NCBI GenBank assembly: GCA_026398615.1
Contig: JAPLSN010000032.1
Span: forward strand, 1 to 64,000
DNA length: 64,000 nucleotides
DNA from: Spirochaetota bacterium
GTDB taxonomy: Bacteria > Spirochaetota > Spirochaetia > Treponematales > UBA12059
Direction of reading: 5' to 3'
Numbering within the stretch: the first letter of the stretch is position 1; each line of letters starts with the position of its first letter. A model generated the notes under the pieces. The model was not told the DNA's origin, did not search any database, and was given only the letters and a program-made list of their open reading frames with translations. This document shows, in pieces, positions 59,168 through 64,000 of the stretch. The translations under genes were made by a program, and so were the position numbers.

Positions 59168-60946
59168 ATGATCGACGCGAAACGTTTCTTCCTTGCGCTG
59201 GCCGCCAGCGCCTGCATCCTGCCCGGCTCCGGCGCGGCGCTCTTCGGACAGGCCGAACCGCGCACCGAGGGCTTTTCCGCGGTCGGCAACGCCTACCTCG
59301 GAACGGCTTCCGCCGTGGCCGACGGGGACGCCGCCGCGGTGTCGGCCGCCAAGACGAAAGCCGTCTGGCTCATCATGGAAGGACTCGGGAAGGACGGGCT
59401 GTTCGCCGAGCTCTTTCTCGCGAATCCCCCGATCACGATAGAATTCAAGGTGAACGGAATCATCCCCGCGGGAAATCGCCGCAAGGCTTCGGTTACCGTC
59501 ACCATCGACGACGAATCCCTGCGGATCATCCACGACGGCATCTACCTCTCCACGGCCAGCAACCTGCTCGACCGGGCCGAAACCGACCTCGCGCAAAGCC
59601 AGGAACTGGCCGGCAAGGCCAAGTCGGCCGAAGCCGAGCGGGAACTCGGCGACGCCGTGGTGCTCTACTGGCAGGCGGTGGACCTTGCCGATTCGGCCGT
59701 CAGGCTCGTATCGCCCATTGGGGACGCGTCCATCTTTTCCACGACGTACAAGAAGAAGGCGCCCGAGATTCGGCTCCTCGCCGCGGCGGTCAATGAGACG
59801 GCCCGGGCCGGGCTCGAACGCATCCAGGAAGCCTCAGGATCGCTCGCCATCGAGGAGGATACGCGGGCAGCCCTCGGAATCCTCGACGAAGTCACGGCCG
59901 ATATCTCCAAGGTGGAAGATTTCCTTCGGGGAATCGAACCTTCCATCATCCGCGTTTCGTCCCTGGACCCCGCCGAACTCAAGCTGTTGCGCGACCGGAT
60001 CGATTCCAGCCGCAGGCTCCTCGCGGACTCGAAGGTGGTGCTCGACCGCAACTGCCCCGGGATACCCGCGGAACGAAAGCAGGCCCGCGCCGGGTACGAG
60101 GTCGCGTACGGGCGCATCAGGAAGTACGGCGCCGACCTCAGGAGCGCGTGGGAAGCCGTGGACCTGGAGATCAGGGACCCGGCCGTCCTCCGTGCCGAGC
60201 GGGAACGGAATCTCCGGTGGATCTTACTCCACGAACCGACCGGTGCGCTCGCCTTCACCGTCGAATCGCCCTTCACCCTGGAGCTCGGCGGCGAGCTGCC
60301 ATCCTTCGCCTGGAACGGGCTCATGGATTTTACCTTCAGCGCCGAAGGCTGCTTTCCGCTCGGGAGCGGCCATGCCTGGGCACGCACCGCGTTCAGGAAG
60401 GACGATGTCCCCCTCTGCTCGTCCGGAGGATCCGATACCGTCGTGAACATGGGCTTGAGCCAGGACGCGGCCATCGGGCTGGACTTCGGCCTGCTCTGGG
60501 GGCTCGGGCTTTCCTGGGACTGGGCCAGGTTCGTCGATGGCATTCCGACCTCCGCCAGGATGCTCAAGTCCACACTGTACCTCGGCGACGTGAACCCGGA
60601 GAGCGGGAGGACGGACTGGCTCGTCGGTCTGTCCTACATCCTGCCTTCCGAAGAGATCCCGACCTGGCATGATGCCGTCAACCTGGGGCTCGACCTCCGG
60701 CTCCTCCTCGGCGCGTCGGTCGAGCTCGATGGCTCGCTCTCCTACCGGGCGCTGGAGGCCGAATACGGTTTCGACAAGGAGTTCGCCGCGTCGATCGGTG
60801 CCGGCTTCCGCCTGCCGCCACCCTTCATCTGGGGGATCGAGTACGATTTCAGGCTGGCCACGCGCCTTTCCGACTCGGGCGACACGCTCGAGGAATTCGG
60901 GTCCACACATTCCGGGTTCCGGTTCATCTTCGGCTATTCGCTCTGA
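59168..60946 (+). CDS. Large predicted outer-membrane protein
   Basis: The 592-residue protein has a signal peptide (FFLALAASACILPGSGAALFG). The first domain (about 40-115; AVSAAKTKAVWLIMEGLG; NPPITIEFKVNG) resembles lipoprotein-type alpha-beta folds. A long helical part, probably coiled coil, spans about 115-360 (LLDRAETDLAQSQELAGKAKSAEAEREL). The last 220 residues form barrel-like strands (WAWAR...; GLDFGLLWGLGLSWDWARF) ending FRFIFGYSL. Such helix-plus-barrel proteins are frequent in spirochaete envelopes; function unknown. It shares an operon with the upstream membrane protein. Confidence 0.72.
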   Translation: MIDAKRFFLALAASACILPGSGAALFGQAEPRTEGFSAVGNAYLGTASAVADGDAAAVSAAKTKAVWLIMEGLGKDGLFAELFLANPPITIEFKVNGIIPAGNRRKASVTVTIDDESLRIIHDGIYLSTASNLLDRAETDLAQSQELAGKAKSAEAERELGDAVVLYWQAVDLADSAVRLVSPIGDASIFSTTYKKKAPEIRLLAAAVNETARAGLERIQEASGSLAIEEDTRAALGILDEVTADISKVEDFLRGIEPSIIRVSSLDPAELKLLRDRIDSSRRLLADSKVVLDRNCPGIPAERKQARAGYEVAYGRIRKYGADLRSAWEAVDLEIRDPAVLRAERERNLRWILLHEPTGALAFTVESPFTLELGGELPSFAWNGLMDFTFSAEGCFPLGSGHAWARTAFRKDDVPLCSSGGSDTVVNMGLSQDAAIGLDFGLLWGLGLSWDWARFVDGIPTSARMLKSTLYLGDVNPESGRTDWLVGLSYILPSEEIPTWHDAVNLGLDLRLLLGASVELDGSLSYRALEAEYGFDKEFAASIGAGFRLPPPFIWGIEYDFRLATRLSDSGDTLEEFGSTHSGFRFIFGYSL

Positions 60947-61006
60947 ACCGCCGCATGCGGCGTCTGCGTTCAAGGCGCCGCCCGGCGCGGCCGACAATCA
61001 AAGGAC

Positions 61007-61864
61007 ATGCGTAACGCGATCGCGATCCTCATGATCCTCATCGTCGCCGTGTGCGCGGCGGCCGCCGCACAGACGGTTCACGTCGTCCAGCCGGGCGAGA
61101 CGGTCTATTCCATAGCCAGGTCCTACAACGTGTCCCCGGACGCCGTGCTCGCGGTCAACGGGATCAAGGATCCGCGGACGATCAAGCCGGGCCAGAAACT
61201 CGTCATTCCCTCGGTCTACAGGGTCCGGAAGGGCGACACGTTCTACGGGATCGCGCGCAAGCATGGCATCAGCGTCGAAGAACTGCTCAAAGCCAACAAG
61301 TTGACCGCGGCGGCCACGCTGAAAGCCGGGGACCTTCTCTACGTCCCGGCCGGCGCTTCCGGCATGCAGGGATCTCCCGAAACCCAGAGGGCGGGGAACC
61401 CCACCGGAACGGCCGCATCGAATACGGCGGCGAAACCGCCTGAAACCGCGACGCCTGCCCCGGCAGCCTCCGCCGGAGCGTCCGGTCCGACGCCGGCGAA
61501 AGTGGACGCTTCCGGGCCCTGGCCCGCGACCGGAACGGTATCCTACCTCGAAGGCAAGCTCTACGGCGTCATGATCGAAACCTCGACGGGATCGAAAATC
61601 GTCGCCGTGAGGAACGGAACGGTGGTATCCGCGGGTCCCTTCCGCGGCTACGGCCTCGTCTGCTTCGTGCAAGCCCCCGACGGGCTCGTGTACGTGTACG
61701 GCGGCGCGTCCAGGCAGAACGTCAAGGTCGGCGATGCGGTTCGGCCAGGCGTCGAAGTCGGCATCGTGGGCGCGGACATGGAGACCGGCAAGCCCATCGC
61801 GTACTTTTTCGTGTTCAAGAACGGGAAAGCGGTGGACCCGGCCAAGGTAATCCGTGACCGGTGA
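61007..61864 (+). CDS. Two-LysM protein with degenerate LytM/M23 domain
   Basis: The 285-residue protein has a signal peptide (IAILMILIVAVCAAAAAQ), two LysM repeats (VHVVQPGETVYSIARSYNV to KLVIPSV; YRVRKGDTFYGIARKHGI to DLLYVPAG), an Ala/Pro linker and an M23-like domain (NGTVVSAGPFRGYGLVCFVQ; VYVYGGAS; IAYFFVFKNG). The zinc ligands of M23 peptidases are absent: where active ones read YAHLS and HLHFE, this has YVYGGAS and IAYFFVF. Such dead LytM proteins in other bacteria (EnvC, NlpD) activate amidases. LysM binds peptidoglycan, so it probably acts in cell separation. Confidence 0.85.
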   Translation: MRNAIAILMILIVAVCAAAAAQTVHVVQPGETVYSIARSYNVSPDAVLAVNGIKDPRTIKPGQKLVIPSVYRVRKGDTFYGIARKHGISVEELLKANKLTAAATLKAGDLLYVPAGASGMQGSPETQRAGNPTGTAASNTAAKPPETATPAPAASAGASGPTPAKVDASGPWPATGTVSYLEGKLYGVMIETSTGSKIVAVRNGTVVSAGPFRGYGLVCFVQAPDGLVYVYGGASRQNVKVGDAVRPGVEVGIVGADMETGKPIAYFFVFKNGKAVDPAKVIRDR

Positions 61865-61883
61865 GTAAAAAAAGTTTCCGGCA

Positions 61884-61912
61884 TTGATTTCCCCGGGTTG
61901 TAGCGATATATT
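61884..61912 (+). promoter_or_regulatory. Predicted promoter for the sigma factor gene
   Basis: TTGATT (61884-61889) and TATATT (61907-61912) are separated by 17 bases. This would give a long leader of about 255 bases before ATG 62173. Confidence 0.6.
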
Positions 61913-62172
61913 TCCCTTTCGCTTCATTCCATGAAAACGCCCGGAGCCCTGAAAGCGCGGACACCGCATTGCGGATCGGAAACCGCCACGTCGATTGACG
62001 AAACGAGCCGTGTCGGGCGGCGAATGGAACTGGCTTCTACACAGGAGGCTCGCGTTTGGATCGGAGTCTCGAGACCGATGGACGCGATTCTCCCCTCGGA
62101 ATTCGCGTTCCGGACCTATGGCCGGGCCTTCCTGCGCAAGCGGCGGGGAAAACGGCCGGGAAGGGAGCCCTC

Positions 62173-63183
62173 ATGACGAACAACGCCGTTCCGCAACCGG
62201 CGACTCCGAAGAAAAAAAAGACCCGGACCATGATTCCCGTCCGCGCGAAGAAACCCAAGAGCCACCCCGAATCGGATCCTCTCGCCCTGTACCTCAAGCA
62301 GATAGCCCGCTATCCCCTGCTCACGGGGGAAGAGGAGCTCAGGCTCGGGGAAGCCATCCAGAAGGCGAGGCGCAAGGTGGAAGCCTTCGACCTGATGCCC
62401 ACGGTGGAGGACACCGTCGAGCGGGAGACGAAACGGGCGCACGATTCGCTCGAAAACGAGCTCATCATGTTCAAGAACAGGATGATTTCATCCAATCTCC
62501 GCCTGGTCGTGGCCATAGCCAAGAACTACCAGCACCGCGGCCTCTCCCTGCTCGATCTCATCGATGAGGGGAACATCGGCCTCATCGAGGCGGTCGACCG
62601 CTTCGACTACACCCGCGGCTGCCGCTTTTCCACATACGGCACCTGGTGGATCCGGCAGGCCATCATCAAGAGCCTGGCCGACAAGGGCAGGGTGATCCGC
62701 ATCCCCATCCACATGCTCAACACCATCAAGAAATGCTATTTCGTCGCCAAGCAGCTCACCCAGGAACTCGGCCGCGACCCGAATCCAGAGGAGCTCGCCG
62801 CAAAGCTCGGCATGGATTCCCGCAAGGTCCAGGAGATCATGAGCCTCTCCCAGGAGACCGCCAGCCTCGATACGACCGTGGACGACGACAACGTCACCCA
62901 CCTGGCGGACCTCATCAAGGACGAGACGGCGGCCGAACCTTTCGAGGAAGTCTTTTCGATGACCCTCCAGGACACCCTCGGTTCGGTCCTCAAGAACCTG
63001 AACCAGCGTGAAAAGACGATCATCACCCTCAGGTACGGCCTCAACGGCGAGGGGCCGCGGACCCTGGAGGAGACGGGGCGCCTGCTCGGGATCACCCGCG
63101 AGCGCGTTCGCCAGATCCAGGAAAAAGCCATCCAGAAGCTCAAGGAGCTCGAACAGCTCTCCGAGTACCAGAGCCACCCGTAG
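62173..63183 (+). CDS. Sigma-70 family RNA polymerase sigma factor (group 2, RpoD/RpoS-like)
   Basis: The 336-residue protein has a region 1.2-like start (DPLALYLKQIARYPLL), region 2 (NLRLVVAIAKNYQHRG, LLDLIDEGNIGLIEAVDRFDY, CRFSTYGTWWIRQAI), region 3 and region 4.2 (TLEETGRLLGITRERVRQIQE). It lacks the long N-terminus of a housekeeping RpoD, so it is likely a group 2 factor. Its role (stationary, stress or life-cycle switch) is unknown. ATG 62173 follows AAGGGAG. A TTG at 62056 behind AGGAGG (62043-62048) is in frame and would add 39 residues, so two starts are possible. Confidence 0.88.
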   Translation: MTNNAVPQPATPKKKKTRTMIPVRAKKPKSHPESDPLALYLKQIARYPLLTGEEELRLGEAIQKARRKVEAFDLMPTVEDTVERETKRAHDSLENELIMFKNRMISSNLRLVVAIAKNYQHRGLSLLDLIDEGNIGLIEAVDRFDYTRGCRFSTYGTWWIRQAIIKSLADKGRVIRIPIHMLNTIKKCYFVAKQLTQELGRDPNPEELAAKLGMDSRKVQEIMSLSQETASLDTTVDDDNVTHLADLIKDETAAEPFEEVFSMTLQDTLGSVLKNLNQREKTIITLRYGLNGEGPRTLEETGRLLGITRERVRQIQEKAIQKLKELEQLSEYQSHP

Positions 63184-63238
63184 CCGCCGTATTTTCGCTC
63201 GGCAAACGAGCCATGGTCCGAAAAGAACCGGGGAAGAA

Positions 63239-63414
63239 TTCACCACGGAAACATGGAGTCACGGAGAAGACAGAAAGGGAAAAGAGAGGATAAATGATTT
63301 GAAAATCAGGAAAACAGTCCGGATGGCCTTTCCCCCGTGTTATCTCATCTATACTCTTTCCCATTCACTCTTTTTTCCCGTATTCCCCCGTGTTCCCAGT
63401 GCCTTCGTGGTTCA
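63239..63414. repeat. Dispersed inverted-repeat element, copy C
   Basis: The left end reads TTCACCACGGAAACATGGAG then TCACGGAGAAG. The right end (63377-63414), read on the other strand, begins AACCACGAAGGCACTGGGAA then CACGGGGG. A 110-base centre rich in A+G on the left and C+T on the right separates them, so the whole could fold into a long imperfect hairpin. Its base composition is far more AT-rich than the neighbouring genes. It separates the sigma factor gene from the dehydrogenase gene. Confidence 0.72.
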
Positions 63415-63468
63415 TCTTGGACGGTTTCCCATTCATGGCGTGACGGCGCTGATCATCGTGGGTAGGAC

Positions 63469-64000
63469 ATGAAGATCGGTTTTGCGATGCCGCTCGACGG
63501 CGAATGGAAGAAGGGGATAGCAGGACTCGCCGCTCGGCGGACGGGGGACGAGTTCGTCGCCGATTCCGACCGAACGCTCGCGGAGATTCGGACGATGGAC
63601 GCCATCGTCGCCTATCCTCTGGCCCGTCGCTATTTCGAGGAAGCCGAACGGCTCAAGGCCGTCTTCGTGCCCTTCGTCGGGGTGAACCACCTTCCGGCGG
63701 ATCTCCTCATCGGTCGCGGGATCCAGGCATACAACTGCCACGGCAACGCCGAAAGCGTCGCGGAACGCGCGCTCGCGCTCACCCTTGCCGGCTTCGGCAG
63801 GATCATCGAATTCCACAACGACATGAAGGCGGGGAAGTGGCACGGATTCTGGGTCGGGCACGGCCTCGAAGACTTCTGGCATTCCATCTGGGGTCTGCGC
63901 TGCGCCATCCTCGGTTCAGGCGCCATCGGCACCCGCCTCGCGCGCATCCTGAAAGCCTTCGACTGCGAGACCGTCGGGTTCCGCCGCAGGACGGACGCCG
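63469..64000 (+). CDS. D-isomer-specific 2-hydroxyacid dehydrogenase, N-terminal part
   Basis: The reading frame runs from ATG 63469 to the window edge (177 codons) without a stop, so the C-terminus is missing. It shows the N-terminal flavodoxin-like domain (DAIVAYPLARRYFEEAERLKAVFV, FVGVNHLPADLLIGRGI), YNCHGNAESVAERALALTLA and the NAD motif LGSGAIGTRLARIL (about 148-161). These enzymes oxidise or reduce 2-hydroxyacids with NAD(P). The catalytic Arg, Glu and His lie beyond the edge. A GGGTAGG site is just upstream, after element C. Substrate unknown. Confidence 0.85.
   Translation, partial: MKIGFAMPLDGEWKKGIAGLAARRTGDEFVADSDRTLAEIRTMDAIVAYPLARRYFEEAERLKAVFVPFVGVNHLPADLLIGRGIQAYNCHGNAESVAERALALTLAGFGRIIEFHNDMKAGKWHGFWVGHGLEDFWHSIWGLRCAILGSGAIGTRLARILKAFDCETVGFRRRTDA

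Noticed and set aside
61931-62176. 81-codon reading frame upstream of the sigma factor as a protein gene
   Set aside because: No ribosome site at its ATG and no similarity recognised; noted only as a possible leader frame in findings.

Overview
The window is a GC-rich, gene-dense bacterial chromosome segment, probably from a free-living anaerobic member of the Spirochaetota. This placement is inferred from several genes together: a PUR-domain protein of the BpuR type, a long PPi-dependent phosphofructokinase with the GGDDS motif, several cyclic-di-GMP proteins, PEGA and beta-barrel envelope proteins, and a ferredoxin-dependent 2-oxoacid oxidoreductase beside butyrate kinase and phosphotransbutyrylase. 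No rRNA, prophage or CRISPR array was found. The only RNA gene seen is one tRNA-Leu(GAG).

Layout. 1-410: the start of an IS66-type accessory gene running off the left edge, then tRNA-Leu with its own promoter and terminator. 413-10784: addB-addA recombination nuclease, a GAF/HD-GYP protein, oligoendopeptidase F and an MTA/SAH-type nucleosidase. 10874-13434 (minus): a chemoreceptor and CheW. 13712-16455: an exported metallo-beta-lactamase-fold protein, a class I glutamine amidotransferase broken by an expanded 12-bp repeat, a PAS-like protein and a NUDIX hydrolase. 16658-21166 (minus): class I fumarase, a DUF362 ferredoxin protein and a PEGA outer-membrane protein. 21541-27638: a MinD/FlhG-like ATPase, a GH3 lipoprotein, a small lipoprotein, a phosphohexomutase and the PUR protein. 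27760-31210: a small membrane protein, a CheY-like regulator, a 29-residue bS22/mS38-like protein and a 634-residue unknown. 31306-36020: a buk-ptb-vorDBAC energy operon. 36077-42094: an Aat-like transferase, an unknown membrane-anchored protein, a PAS/GGDEF/EAL protein and a DEAD-box helicase. 42332-52210 (minus): an FAD oxidoreductase, two overlapping envelope barrels, RimO, a RodZ-like protein, a LolA-like protein and a large TPR/zinc-ribbon protein. 52384-64000: a FecR/PQQ lipoprotein, an SDR, PPi-PFK, an HD-GYP variant, two envelope proteins, a LysM/LytM protein, a sigma-70 factor and a partial 2-hydroxyacid dehydrogenase.

The genes suggest a fermentative life-style. Glycolysis would use pyrophosphate, and 2-oxoacids would be oxidised to acyl-CoA by the Vor complex. 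Ptb and Buk would then make ATP from the acyl-CoA. Chemotaxis and c-di-GMP genes are scattered through the window and not gathered in one operon.

No complete novel multi-gene system was found. The strongest unusual signals are at the DNA level: the 12-bp repeat expansion with a +1 frame break at the start of the amidotransferase (14486-14666); an eight-base poly-C tract in the -35/-10 spacer of the CheY-like gene, which recalls poly-G-controlled promoters in Treponema pallidum; and three (possibly four) copies of a dispersed inverted-repeat element with CACCACGGAG-type ends. Coding calls rest on motif recognition by eye. No database or structure search could be run.
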